Positions 31,301 to 43,597 of a DNA stretch of 64,000 nucleotides are shown here, in pieces. The notes beneath the pieces are model-generated. The model was not told the origin of the DNA. It did no database searches and was given only the letters and a program-made list of their open reading frames with translations. Source of the DNA: Incurvaria masculella. Taxonomy: Eukaryota; Arthropoda; Insecta; Lepidoptera; Incurvariidae. Each line of letters opens with the position of its first letter. Within the stretch, counting starts at the first letter, position 1. The position numbers and the translations under genes were made by a program. Location of the stretch: contig OX335641.1 in the NCBI GenBank assembly GCA_946894095.1, forward strand, positions 7,582,501 through 7,646,500, read 5' to 3'.

Positions 31301-33271
31301 ATGGTGAGCGACTCAGGGCTTACACCAGTTAGTAGCCACACTACATTCCTGTCTAGTTCTGCGTTCGCTTTACTGCTGCTAATAAGGAGCACTGTCCGGT
31401 TTGGTGAGCCTTGGTTCAAAGAACTTGTTACGATTTTTTGTTTTAGCGAGCGAGGTGTATTGAAACTGTATCCAAGAGAAGGGACTGTGGTATTTTGACA
31501 AAACTTATTTAAGGGCCTGGTACTAGCCAAATCGCAAAGTTAGACGAGGCACCCCAAGTTAACTAACTAAGTCTGACGATTATAAGTGTCCTTCTTACAA
31601 TATATGATTCCTTGTCTAGGAATTGAATTATTTTCGTTAATGTATGTTTCCTTTTTCTATACAAAATACATTGCGGAAACGGTGTCCATTTCCGAACTTT
31701 TTTGACTAAATGTAGAAATCTAAAAGCAAATGGATTTTTTTGTTCATGCATATATGCTGTTTTTGCTTATATCTAGAAATCGAATTACTTTCAGATTTCT
31801 AATGAGAAAAATCAACATTTTTATTATTATTTAAATAAATGATGGAATAAAAAAATCTTAACAATCCATTATCAGTCTGGAGTTCTATTTGGATTTGCTG
31901 AAGCGTTTCACTACATATTATTACATTTGTTATAAAGTGCATTTGTATGGCGCGAGTAGTTGGCTAGTCCTAGCGCCTTAATTTGCGATGAACATAAATG
32001 TGAATTAGCGTAAATTTATTATCTTCTATAACCTTCATTACCCAAATTACATACTTACAATACATTAAATACAAGCGGTAGGGCATCAGTACCTATATTA
32101 CGTATCCGTCCTACCTGGTATTTTTAAACAGGTGGTTGACATTAATTTTAAGGTATTATAAAATAGATTTTCGATTTGTACATTGTGTCAATTGATCTTT
32201 TCGCATGTTTTTACTGACGCCATTTCGCAAATATATTTTTATTTATTACGTTTTCTTAATCTTGACTTTTTATGTGAAAAGGACCAGACCTGGTTCAAAA
32301 GTCTGGCAAAAGCGATTTTTATCAATATTTCGGTTTTTTCTACAGTTTCACACCTTTTTTTGTTTGTTATGGTAGTAAATAACATATACGTGTGTTTTAA
32401 TCATCGTAATGGACTTTTCTAGTCTTGTTACTGATTCAGATGGATGTGAAATTTGATGTGATGATTTCTTTAGCAAGCTTTACTGTTTTTTTTTTTTCGT
32501 TTTTCTTTAGGACTGTTAAAAATCTCATGACACATGCATATGTGTCAAGTTGTACTATACCAATTAGGTTACTGCGATGTTCAATTATCTAGGTAGGATT
32601 TGTTCTGTATTGTTTTCACTACAAAAACAATGTCATTTAATTTGGGTTCACTTTGAATTAGGTTTATTAGGAATAGAAGAGAAATATCCACATATAAACT
32701 GTACAGATTTAATGTTTTCTCTAGTTCTTAATATGAAATATTAGTTCCCGGAAATAATGTCATTTTGGGAACGCAAGTGTCATTTCGGGAACATGGGTCA
32801 TACTCGGGAAATCCGGATTCCCGAAATGATGGATTTTTGAGCATATAAACTGAAAAAATATATATTTGCTCAATTTTTTTCGTATTTTCAATTTCGTATA
32901 TTTCGTTAATTCATCGTTATTATATCATTAAAAATGTGTGGGAACTTAAATTTCACACCTCTCGTCCGTCGTCAGCCCTCGCATATGTTTGGATATGACA
33001 AAACTTATCTATGGACAAAACTAGTGTAACACAAACTGACACCTCGCAATGGCGGTCGAGCACGTGGGAGCAGGTAAATACGGAGATCAAGTCACACCTG
33101 CATCAAGTGGGAACACGTCGCCTGATAGGAGTGTGGGAGGCGTATGATGAACCAGCAAAAACGATTAGGAACGCTCAATAGATAGCTGACATTATAAGGC
33201 TTGCGTGCTCTCAATTTGTTAAGGCTAGAAGGAACGTAGATGGCTTATGTTATCACACCTACTGTCGTTTA

Positions 33272-33812
33272 TTAACCGACTTAAAAAAAGGAGGAGGTTA
33301 TCAATTCGTCTGTATGTTTTTTTTTATGTTTGTTACCTCATAACTTTTGCCTGGGTGAACCGATTTTGATGATTTCTTTTAAATGAAAGCTAGTGCTTCC
33401 CAAATGGCCATTTTAATTTGGTTAAGTTCTGACAATGATGTGGAAGATGTGCGCGACAAATGGACGAATTACTCAATATAACGCCAACCGATCTATTCTT
33501 TTTTTATTGGAAAGGACGTGTACAAATTAGTAAGTGTATTTCAGATTCACTAAAAATAAACAAATAAAAAAAATTAACAAAAAATAACCGACTTCAAAGA
33601 AAAAGCACTAAAAAGAAACAAAATAATTGCCATTTTTGTAGTTAGATTTTTGTTATTTTTTGAGTCGGTGTCAGCCAAGGTAGGCAAGGTTCTCTTGATT
33701 GGCGCAGCGCGTGCCCGGCTGACGCTGACTCAAAAAATAACAAAAATCGTAACTACAAAAATGGCAATTATTTTGTTACTTTTAAGTGCTTTTTCTTTAA
33801 GTCGGTTAATTT
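33272..33812. mobile_element. AACCGACTTC-family element, second full copy
   Basis: Begins ACCGACTTAAAAAAAGGAGG, carries TTTTGCCTGGGTGAACCGAT, and ends in a foldback (33588-33812) with ~90-bp arms that finish TTTAAGTCGGTTAA. Structure matches 25806-26391. Confidence 0.7.
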
Positions 33813-34409
33813 TTTGTTAATGTTTTTTTATTTTTCCTTTTAATATTTAGTTCCTTTTAATTATATTGTATTCAGTATCATCTTTTATTTGTTTTTATAA
33901 TATATGTATGTAGTATTTAGTATTTATTTATTGATATTTATTTAGTTATATTTATGTACAGCTTTATAAGTTATATATTTAAGTTTAAGTATAATGTGTA
34001 TTTGTTGTATATTGTGTAGGAATTATGTTTCCTCTAAAGCCATTTACTCCATAGTTAATACTCGCACTACTGCTCACAATACCCAAAGGTAGACTGGTAG
34101 AACATTCCTCCGGTATTAAGGTGTACCTTTTGCCCGAGTTTATTTGAGTGCATTAAACTAATATAAATCAATAAATAAATAAACATTAGTCCTTCACATC
34201 TTAATCGAGAAGGACCTAGGTACCATTCCAGGACCTTCTCTTTAATTTAATTCTCTAAATTTAAATTTTAAATTTTAAAAAAATTAAACGATTTCGTATA
34301 ATGTGTAAGAAAACTTCATTATTAACACAAAAAGCAGTTTGAATTTCACCTCATATGTTTTAATAGCTCCATACTACACTTACACTTTATTTAGACATGT
34401 ACCTATTTT

Positions 34410-35080
34410 TAACCGACTTCAAAAAAGGAGGAGGTTATCAATTCGTCGGAATCTTTTTTTTTTTTTTTTTTTTTTATGTATGTTCACCGATTACTCGAAG
34501 ACCCCTGGACCGATTTGAAAAATTCTTTTTTTGTTCGAAAGGGTATACTTTCTAGTTGGTCCCATTTTTTTTTTATCAAAATCGGTTCAGTAGTTTGGTA
34601 CTTAACTATACCAACATCGAATTTCTTAACCCTGCGAACCCAGAAATGTGATTTTTTAGATACAGTAGCTTTCTTTTCGGGTGAGATTGCTCAGTATGAG
34701 AGGTTTTTTTTTACTTCAACTGTTGGGGGTATTCAAGGGGGTAAAAGAGGGCAAATTGTACACATTTCTATCTCTAGAGCCGCTGAACCCAGAAATGTCA
34801 GAGTATGTTTGTTTTAGATGGGAATGCTTAAGAAGAAAATATTTTTGGAAATTATACTATTAGGGGGGTAAAACAGGTCAAAATGAACACATTTAGGCGA
34901 AAACCACTCATGTTGAGATCTCTGAAACCAATTGTCCTCGAAACTTAAAATTTTCAGTGACTTCTTGTTAAGACGAAAATGCTCAGTCACAACGGATTTT
35001 ACAAAATTCAACTGTTAAGGGGGGATAAACGAGGCCGATATGTACACATTTTCATACAACCTCAACTTACGCAAGAAACA
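34410..35080 (+). mobile_element. AACCGACTTC-family variant with ~150-bp internal repeats
   Basis: Begins AACCGACTTCAAAAAAGGAG and includes a long T-run (34449-34474). From 34620 on, a degenerate unit of about 145 bp is repeated three times (landmark ACTGTT..GGGGG..AAA..GGxCAAAxTGTACACATTT at 34719, 34855 and 35006). No product. Confidence 0.55.
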
Positions 35081-35152
35081 GACTATCCGGAACGATGTAA
35101 GGATGAGAAATTCAGAAGCTCAGCGGTTCCGGTCATTCGTTGTTTTGTCTTT

Positions 35153-35245
35153 TTAGGGTTCCGTTCCCAAAGGACACCAACGGAACCTTATTACTAAGCT
35201 TCCGCTATCCGTCCGTCCGTCCGTCCGTCACAGCACTCTATCTCA
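35153..35245 (-). mobile_element. CCGGCCAAGTGCGAG-family fragment
   Basis: TTTAGGGTTCCGTTCCCAAA with its hairpin and a GTCC array (35211-35228), then similarity stops. Confidence 0.65.
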
Positions 35246-35366
35246 CGTGATCTCATCGTATCAATTATCGTACGTATCAACCGTGAACCAATGAATCCAG
35301 ATAGTTACCGGTCTACCTTTCGTCAGAAATGAGATTTCTCAATGGTTTCATTTCTGCTAATGCTCG

Positions 35367-35395
35367 TTCATTGTATTGTATTGTATTGTATTGTA
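35367..35395 (+). repeat. (TTGTA)n microsatellite
   Basis: Five tandem TTGTA units followed by TATGTATGTATA. Confidence 0.85.
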
Positions 35396-35494
35396 TATGT
35401 ATGTATATCTTCTTTCCACTTTGTATGTGAAGTTGAGCAGGAGGGCTCGCCCACCTTGAGTCAAAAGTTACGCCACCACTAAAAAGCAAAAAAT

Positions 35495-36627
35495 AAAATA
35501 TTTTTAAATAAAAAAAGGACCGCCTTCAAAAAAACCGGAACTAAAAAGCAAAAAATAATTGGTTACTTTTAATTCATGTACGAAAAGCTATTTTAATTCT
35601 AACTAATTATGTACAATTTCTTAATTTTTAATCATCTTTTGAAGTCGGTGCCTTGGGTAGACGTTCTTTAAGGGCTGCAAGTAGTTAGATTAATATCACC
35701 TATGGCTAAGAAAGAAATATAAGTAGGTAGCTACTTACATTTACCTACTTGAACAAAACACAAAAACAAAAATTAAATAAACAAACAGGTCGGAAAAACG
35801 TATGTAAGTAGGTATTTAGGCAAGTACTTTGTAATTTAAATATGCCTTATACTTAAACTAAATACCTAACACAGTAAAAACAAAATATTTACAAGAAAAC
35901 CCTACGAACAAACCAATATAAAAACAACGACCACTTATATGACAAATATTTAGGTAGGTGTAGCTTGTACTTTTTATTCTACCTAAATACCTACACAACA
36001 CAAAACAAAAAAAAACAAATATAAAAAAGAACAGAAAACAATAGGTAGCGACTTTGAGGTGTCTGCTCTCAACTACGTGTCAAAACGAGTGTGCGGTTAG
36101 TACATATCTCACCAATTTCGGCAGAAATCGTCTCGTTAAGACAACGATGTTGCAGGGAAGTACCAATCAACACAGAGCAGCGAATTAACGTACTCCTTCA
36201 CCAGTGCGCGCCTTCATAAAGCCGAAAGTACTAATAATCGTTGAAACCCAATTGCAGTACGCTGCGCTGTATCGATATCAGCTTGCACGTAAACCAACGC
36301 TAAGGGCATCTCCAGTTAGACGAACGGTTGCTTAAAATGCTCTGTGGAATGACGATGTCTGTGGACCAATCATTGCTGACTCAGGTTGTTTACGCTCTCG
36401 TAGACTTCGGGTGTGTTCGGCTGAAATAGTGTCTGTTCGGTCAGCAGCGTGCGAAGCGAACTCTACCCAAGGCACCGACTTCAAAAGATGATTAAAAATT
36501 AAGAAATTGTACATAATTAGTTAGAATTAAAATAGCTTTTCGTACATGAATTAAAAGTAACCAATTATTTTTTGCTTTTTAGTTCCGGTTTTTTTGAAGG
36601 CGGTCCTTTTTTTATTTAAAAATATTT
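35495..36627. mobile_element. Foldback DNA element with ~165-bp perfect inverted repeats
   Basis: The left arm (35495-35659) and the right arm (36463-36627) are reverse complements over about 165 bp with no mismatch that I can see, separated by ~800 bp of AT-rich DNA without a meaningful ORF. The outer ends read TATTTTTAAATAAAAAAAGG; the inner ends read GAAGTCGGTGCCTTGGGTAG. Near-identical arms suggest a recent insertion or gene conversion between arms. I could not identify a target duplication. Confidence 0.8.
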
Positions 36628-36756
36628 TTTCCTTTTCGTATATGTATTATTATTTTTATCTTTCAGTACCTACTTCTACATATTTTTTTTAATTGCGCGT
36701 AGTTCACGCTTCACTCAAACACCCAACATCACTAACAAATGTTTTGAATTTTAAAT

Positions 36757-37017
36757 AAAGTCTTTAAAATTGGCGATTTAAAAATGTATACAAACTTCCA
36801 CTGACGCTTCTGTAGGTGGCGGTGGCGGAAGACCAGCGGCCAGCGGGTTCGCCCCTGCTGACATCCAGCTGAGCCACAGCGTTTTGCACACATCGCACAT
36901 CTTTCTTATTTCGATATTTCTTTACTTGGTTCCTACTACTGTTTTTAATTGTGTCTGACACTGTATACTAATTATTGTACTGTTGTGTGTGAAAATAAAT
37001 CATTTTATTATTATTAT
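36757..37017 (+). mobile_element. LINE 3' end with (TTA)n tail, copy 2
   Basis: Nearly identical to 13504-13771 over about 260 bp, with the same start, the same GC-rich core and the same AATAAATCATTTTATTATTA tail, here followed by TTTATTTATTG. It lies just beyond the right inverted repeat of the element at 35495-36627. Confidence 0.7.
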
Positions 37018-38279
37018 TTATTTATTGATGATTTTTAAGGAAAACATGGGCATATTATTTTTTCTCTGCAACTCCGAATGCAATGAATGTTCGCTGGGGA
37101 ATAAACCTAATCCTCTAAGTTGTCATGTTTACTTAAATCTTATCCTCTTTTACGCGGTAGCCTGTATCGCTAATAAACTTAGTACATTTTTTTTACTTAT
37201 TCTGTATACCAACGGAGGAGGGAGTGAGAGAGGAGGTGTTATTACTTCATATTACTAAGGAACGCAGCGTGACACTGCACGGGGAAGCAGGGAGAAAAAC
37301 ATTTCATGGTGGGGGTTCAAACTCCGCCTTTTTTGCTAAATCCATCTACCGGAAGAACCGGTATTCTGGTAGCAGCTATTCCGAGAGCTATTCTTAGTGG
37401 TTACAATACTACAACTAGATGGCGCCTTTTGCATTTTATGTTAGTTTTCGAAATTTCCGAAATTTAAAAACCTTCGAAATTTAAATCTATGCATTCGCGC
37501 GGATTCAAATAATATTGATTTAAAAGTGTCATAATAATTTGCATCATGAGATCAACATTTCTAATCGTATAAATATAATTATTGCGCGCCATCTATCGGC
37601 AAATTGCAAGACCGATACATCGATACAATGTTTAAATATTGACTCAAATTATAAAATATGAAGTGTTTTACTGACAAACAAAGCGTAATTTCACCTACAG
37701 GCGTTAAATCTTTTTTTCTTGTGTAATGTTTGCAACGTCTGTTCGCCGAAAATTGCGCCGCAGATCACAATATTGTCCCACAACCTAACACCGCCAGCGC
37801 CATGTCGCGAATGACGCTAAGCCACGCCGTCTTATTACGTGGGCTGTGACGTAGAGACCCACTTGGTGGACACAGACCCAGTTTGCTTAGACCATCTCCT
37901 CTCTACCTCTATCCTCCGTGTGTATAAACGAGCAACCCGAGCAACAATTTAATCTAAAGAAACGTCATTCGTCCTTGATTGGAATGCATGCCACTACCTA
38001 CACGTTTACGTACACGTAAATGTTATTTCAATTAAGTTAATTTAATGCAACGGGCCGTTTCATTTGGATACGCTTTGTTTTGATACAAAATACGTTCGTT
38101 AATTGAACAACAATGCGTTTACGTAGTGGGTTCCCACGGCACACTATTGTTAAATTCATTGCATAGTTTACATACTTTGCCATCACTATATCTCCCACGC
38201 ACTGCCGCCGGCAGGTGGACACTTGTAGACATGATATTGTGAGGTCAACTCAATGCAGTCTCTGTCATTATATTTATCA
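37018..38279. other. No gene recognised
   Basis: AT-rich with no element matching others in the window. A TAGATGGCGCCTTTTGCATT stretch (37419) resembles the centre of the foldback at 24747. Confidence 0.4.
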
Positions 38280-38990
38280 TATGTATACTATTCTTCAGCC
38301 TCAGATGTCCACTGGCCCGACGCCTCGGTTTCGATAATGACCTTCCCAATTTGGGCGACGACATCACGGCTACGCAGATGACATCACGGTGCTAGCCAGG
38401 TGCACCAGTCACTGGACCACCAGCCGAGCTGAAGTGGAGGAGGATAGGCGGTGCCACGTTGTTAGGCTTTAAGAAACCCTGGAAACCGTTTTTGAACGGG
38501 GTCTCTAAAATCTCATCAAGTTTAACGCTCTAGTGCGAAGCGGAATTTTTTCAATGCAGCTCCGACCATCCAAGGTACAACTCTGCATATTGACGACTAT
38601 ATGGGCATTCTCGGTGTCGACCTGACGCATGACATGAAGGCGACGCTGTATCCAGGGTAAAGGTAAGCTGGCTTCAAAAAAAAAGCTGGGTTTCCCCCGC
38701 TCCTATACAAGGTGCAGTTAGGTCTTGCGCGGAGTATTGTTCGCATCTGTGGGACGGTTCAGCTAAGTACCTGCTAGGTTCCTGGGGGGGGGGGGACTCG
38801 ATACGAATGTGCCGTGAGCCTCGTCGATAACCTCTATGTATCCCAAAATTTAGAAACCTCCGAAGGGATTTAGGCTGTGTGTGTCTCTCTGTTGTATCGT
38901 CTCTACCACAGAGAATCCTTTTCAGAACTAATTCCACCCCTCCGTTCCCTTTCTTCCAACGTAGAAACAGGCAGGGATTGCACTGGTATG
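38280..38990 (+). pseudogene. Degenerate Jockey-type LINE reverse transcriptase
   Basis: Broken reading frames still show GYADDITVLA (near 38368) with the catalytic YADD, a KFNALVRSG..QLRPSKVQLC stretch, GKLASKKKLGF and LLYKVQL, in the order expected for a Jockey-group reverse transcriptase and thumb. Further on are AVSLVDNL and VCVSLC pieces of the C-terminal tail. Several frameshifts, stops and a G-run (near 38790) make it a pseudogene. Upstream domains are absent. Confidence 0.75.
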
Positions 38991-39189
38991 ATGGCCTGGC
39001 TTGATAATGGATAAGAGATAATTACAAGGTAAAAGAAAATGTAGTTACTACACACATAGAGAATGGTATGTTAAGCTGCTTTAGAGATGTATAACGAACG
39101 AATGACATAACAAATTTACAAAACCGGCCGAATTTAAAATGCGAAACTACCAGGGCAAAGGAAAAATTACCTATAGAGAGTAGTACAGA

Positions 39190-39680
39190 GTTTTTTTTCT
39201 GTTTCATTTCATTTCATTTATTTCGGCATGGCCACCACAGGTAGCTCTTAGCCACGTCAATAAATCATACATACAATTATAATCAATAAACAGTCTAAGC
39301 ATTACCTACTTAATACGAATTGTAAAATTCTATGGAATTATGAATAAAGTGTTAATTATATTATCATCTTTTAAAAAATCGTCAATTTTATAGTAAGCTT
39401 TCTTTAAGAGAATTTGTCTGATTGTCCGTTTAAAACTATTAATTTATTTTTTAACAATGCATGGCGGGAGAACCTGACGCTATTGCATATAAAGCTCTTT
39501 ACTGCGCTTCACTAGAGGTAGTCTTATTAGATCTTTGGCTCTAGTGTTGTAGCCATGGTAATCTATGTTAAAATTTAAAAATTATATAAAGTCAAATATT
39601 GGGTTATTCTTTGAGTTCAAGTTGTACTTTTCCTCCATGTGACAATATAGGTTATTAGCTGAGACACCCGGCAACTCGTG
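39190..39680 (-). pseudogene. CR1/Daphne-like LINE 3' end fragment
   Basis: The minus strand encodes YHGYNTRAKDLIRLPLVKRS, then FKRTIRQILLKKAYYKIDDF, the usual C-terminal tail of CR1-like reverse transcriptases, with stops between. It ends in a short 3' UTR and an AAATGAAATGAAA-type tail (seen as TTTCATTTCATTTCATTT on the plus strand). A second LINE-like tail with AAT repeats lies at about 39684-39720. Confidence 0.65.
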
Positions 39681-40817
39681 TCAATAATAATAATAATATA
39701 GTTTTATTTCAGGTAAATTTATACCTATAGCTGTACACATATTACATAATATTGTCAATTTTATAAATTTCGTCAGTTGTTATACTATATTGAAATACAA
39801 TCAAACATTAAAAAAAACAACAATGCCGTTTTGAACATTCACCCGAGCGTTTCTTAGTGAAATGTGGCCAGAAAGCTTTGCAAACTACTCACCAAAGTTC
39901 AATCGCAGTCGGATAAAGGGACAAACCATTTTTAACTAGAATATTTTTTACTACCTCCCCCTTGTCCTAATCTTTCCTTAGTGTACCCCTACATTACAGA
40001 AACTCAAAGAATATTTGCTCCAAATTCCAAATCTAAAAAGAAGGCTGTGCGTTGCCTGTCCATCAGTCACTGTTTTATCTTTTTAAAGATGATTAATGGA
40101 TGACAAATCGTGGGTTTATAAGCTGATCGGCGGAGGAGTTCGCCAAGCCGCCATTGCGTTGGTAGAGCAAAGTCCGTATCGGCACTTCAAACAAGCTTCG
40201 CTTCCTCGCGCAGGTTGAGCAACATCCTAAGGAATCTTATCTCCTTGCGCCAACAGCTAAGTACACACGCTCAGGCTAGCAGGGCGCAGGTGCCTTACGT
40301 AACCCTTGAATTCCTCGACCCGCGGCGACGTTCCACGGGCCGGTACTAATAAACGCGGGCCTATACGACATCTCCCGTTACTGTCGTAAAAACCGGTTGC
40401 CGTCTCAATGGCTGTCGGCTCCGCGGCGTTCGCTCAGCTCTCGCGGTGCAGGCCACAACCTCGCATTCCAATCCTCCTTTCGCGTGCAGCTTTGCGAGGC
40501 TTGCTTGGCGCTGCGAAATACAATTCCGCTCAAAACTACCGAACTGTGTTTTATAAATTACTACTGTTTATTCACTATACTGTGATCAATATGACACATG
40601 TCGAGTCCTACTTGGTACTGATGTAACAAACAGTAATGAAGGTGTTGGCAAAAATAATAAACCACCTGGAAACCATAAATTCCTAAGCTTACTTAGAAGC
40701 ACATTGATATATTTGTACGGTGTTTTTTTTAAACAAAATATGTACATGTAGTGAATAAAACCGGCCACGTTCGAGTCAAACTCGCACACGAAGGGTCATC
40801 GCACAAAACACTATTTA

Positions 40818-41292
40818 GGGCTGATTTTTCAATAGTCTGATAAAGCCAGATAACTATTCGACGGATTTATTTACGCTTCTGCTTGTCCATTCGATATAGT
40901 AAGTCCAAGGGCGTCGCCAGCCGATGGCGCAGGGGGCGGCAAGTGGACTTTACCTACTACAATTCATACTTTTCTCATTCTCATTGGTGAATTCATTCGA
41001 GTTTCGACGTACGGGAATGACTGTTCAAGGCTTGAACTTCAAGCAAATCAACTCAAAGACTTAGGACTTTGGTTGCATTATATTTGGCAACTGTTTTTGA
41101 ATCTCTAGGGGGGGGGGGCAGCTGCCCCTCCCTGCCCCCCCTTGGCGACGCCCTTGAGTAAGTCCATATGTTTATTAGTAAAATTATGGTCGAATAGTTG
41201 TGATAGAAGATATAATGCTCCGGCAATGTCTATCCGTCTTTTGACAAATGTGAATTTGTACTATTACTATCTGAGGATTGAAAAATCGGCCC
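40818..41292. mobile_element. Harbinger-like MITE split by nested hAT MITE
   Basis: The ends are GGGCTGATTTTTCAATAGTC and its imperfect inverse (GATTGAAAAATCGGCCC), flanked by TTA on both sides, the 3-bp TWA duplication of PIF/Harbinger elements. Excluding the nested 251 bp and one 8-bp duplication, the element is about 216 bp. Confidence 0.75.
40906..41156. mobile_element. hAT-like MITE with 8-bp target duplication
   Basis: A 251-bp element with ends CAAGGGCGTCGCCA and TGGCGACGCCCTTG (inverted). It is flanked on both sides by AGTAAGTC (40898-40905 and 41157-41164). An 8-bp target duplication with short inverted repeats is the hAT superfamily pattern. It is inserted into another MITE (40818-41292). 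Confidence 0.85.
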
Positions 41293-41624
41293 TTAGACAT
41301 TTAACACAAAACACGTTTCTTGTAATCCCTTTATTTTATTTTATTTTAAATATTTGTTATTTATTTTATTTGTTTATTTGGTATGTGCATAGTAGAAGTG
41401 TTCACAAATATGTACTAATTAAATTGATGGCTTGTAGTAAGTCCAACAGCAGATCAAAATGACTTGTGCATTGCTACCCAACAAGGTGTGGCCCGTTCTA
41501 GGGTTAGCAATTATTTGATAACTTATATGTTACAGCTGTAAGCACAGATGGCCAGATGTAAGCACGGGTGTGATGAGAGACATGCTACTAAGTCTACCTA
41601 TGAATACAGTGCTGGTATATATCG

Positions 41625-41817
41625 TAATCGTTAAATGTTATTTGATTTTTATTTTGTTTTGTTATAGGGGCAATATAAAAACACGCTCTATGAAAATTAA
41701 AGGTGTATGTCTACCTATTACGGTTCATGAGACACAGCCCGCTGACAGACGGACGGATGTATGGAGAGCGGAGACTTAGTAATAGAGTTCAGTTGGCACC
41801 CTTTGTGTACGGAACCC
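41625..41817 (+). mobile_element. CCGGCCAAGTGCGAG-family repeat, 5'-truncated
   Basis: From TTTTGTTATAGGGGCAATAT to TTTGTGTACGGAACCC; the TTAA MITE at 41818 begins within its terminal CCCTAAAA. Confidence 0.7.
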
Positions 41818-42369
41818 TTAAGGTGGCCCATCCCGCTCATCTCCCCATACAAAAGGGGAAAGAAGATCACGCCCATATTTCTTGTCAGAGATCCAAAATT
41901 TTGCTCAAAATAGCTTTATTTGATCGAACCAGATGTCTGATGACCATTGGCATTGTAAAATTGTGTTTGGTTTCTAAGTTATAAGGTCCGAAAGTTCGAA
42001 TTTTTCGCGCGTTTTATACAATAACTTTGGAGGTGGATTACGCAATGATAAAGTAAGAACATTGTAAAAAGATTAGTCATCAGACATAGCTTATTTAATC
42101 AAGATTTATGATCTATTTGGTTTTTGTTAGATTTTTGACTACAGCGGTCGTGGTTTACTTTTAGCTATAAGTCGTTTTGAAATTAAAATTTTCGTAAATC
42201 TTACCAAATCATACACTATGCACATTTTCTTTTTTGTGGACATGTTGCATCTTCCTCATCACGGAGCCTGTCTTATTCTTTGAAAAACTGAGAAGGTCCC
42301 AGAGCGCAACAGCACGGTTTTGTACCGTGCCCGCGAATGAGTTAGGCCCGCCGGGTTGGGCCACCTTAA
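41818..42369 (-). mobile_element. 550-bp TTAA-flanked MITE, copy 2 (inverted)
   Basis: Reverse-complement copy of 17401-17950, highly similar along its length, again bounded by TTAA on both sides. It is inserted exactly at the 3' end of an interspersed repeat (41625-41817), splitting its terminal CCCTAAAA. Confidence 0.85.
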
Positions 42370-43280
42370 AAGTAAAAACCGCTTCCAAATATTTTCTTTA
42401 CCGAGTTATTTACCGCTTATATAAGAGTGTATAAGACAATATTAAATAGCAAAAAACAATTAATAAATAATCTAGAAATTAAGCAATTATATAGTTTATA
42501 GTTTAGATATTTAATTTTATTACCGGAATGATAGGAACGAGATTTTGCGAATACAAAGAACAAATTATAACAGAGAAGATCTATATAATTAATCTATTAT
42601 TGGGTATTCTGTGTCTCAAATTAGCAATTTGCATAAGAAATCCCGAAATCGACGTGAGCAAAGGCGCCGGAAACAAGCAGTTGCTTCCGAAATGTTATTT
42701 GACCGATAGTACCCACGAGGATGGTGCTCTAGAAGATAAGGATTCTCGGAGTAATGCATTTATCGTGGCATTCGGTCTGATAACCTACTTTGGATTGGAG
42801 ACCGTGGGGAGTGCAAAGTAATAATAAATTAATTAATATTTTAATACACACTTTTTCTGTTGGCTCTAACTGTAGAGCCAACTCCCCTTCTATTCCGGAA
42901 GGTTACATTTTTTTTGTTTCAAAACATGCTCTTAAAAGAAAAAAATACTTTAAACTAAATCAAACCCATCAATGTATTACATTATACAATTTATGTATAC
43001 AATTCAAAAGATTGTCGCGAGATTAACCTGTACAAAATTTATTTTATGGTTGAATGCGTGTCAACATTTCATGTCTGTGCTGCTAACCATTGAGGAGTTC
43101 CCTAGTCAAGACCCAACCCTGAGTGCAGCAGCAACCATTTCGTGGTAAAACTTAAAACTGGCTATTATAATAATATGCGTGCACAAAATTTTGTAACTGT
43201 GCTATTGACCGTTGAAGAGTTCCTTTGTCTGGAGCTAATGCTCGATGAGGATTCAAGGCAGTACCCGAAGTCCCAGTTGT

Positions 43281-43597
43281 CACCTAAATTGGCGTTTGCG
43301 GCAAACCGATCGACTGAGGTTTTCAAATGTATGGAGAAATTAAAGAGCGCGTGCAGTGGGCGTTAAGCGAACTAACATTTGCGAGTCCGAGTTTGATTTG
43401 ACAGCTTACTCAACGTGGCCATAAATACGTCGACGTTGCCGTCCACTCCGCGTTTTTATACAAATCGGAAGTCCGAGTTTGACTTTGACAGCTTGAAGAA
43501 GTAAAACCAAAGAATATCTAGTAAAAACTTGTATGGAGTTTGACGTTTTTACGGAAAACGCCAGTCGATCGGTTTGTCGTAAACGCCAATTTAGGTG
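43281..43597. mobile_element. 317-bp MITE with ~40-bp inverted repeats, copy 1
   Basis: Starts CACCTAAATTGGCGTTTGCG and ends with the inverse CGTAAACGCCAATTTAGGTG. Inverted repeats extend about 40 bp, including the palindromic core CCGATCGACTGG/CCAGTCGATCGG. A close copy lies at 51888-52200. Both copies share flanks (AGTTGT left, AGAACTCAG right), so the true ends may lie slightly outside. Confidence 0.75.

Larger units (their letters stand above)
29067..33271. other. Mostly unannotated; unexplained segment at 29860-30300
   Basis: Besides the LINE-like end (30320-30530) and GC island (31.1-31.3 kb), a GC-balanced segment at 29860-30300 reads on the minus strand GPKMIHRGDPRLVDRKSFFV and SEGIRLSYRLCPIVRDVAVV, broken by stops. 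It looks like a decayed coding sequence that I cannot name. Confidence 0.35.

Noticed and set aside
40130..40530. GC-rich block as a promoter island
   Set aside because: Patchy GC with no initiator, donor or ORF that stands out; more likely an old element remnant.
42528..42821. 97-codon ORF with a hydrophobic segment
   Set aside because: No recognisable family, no supporting signals; lies between repeats.
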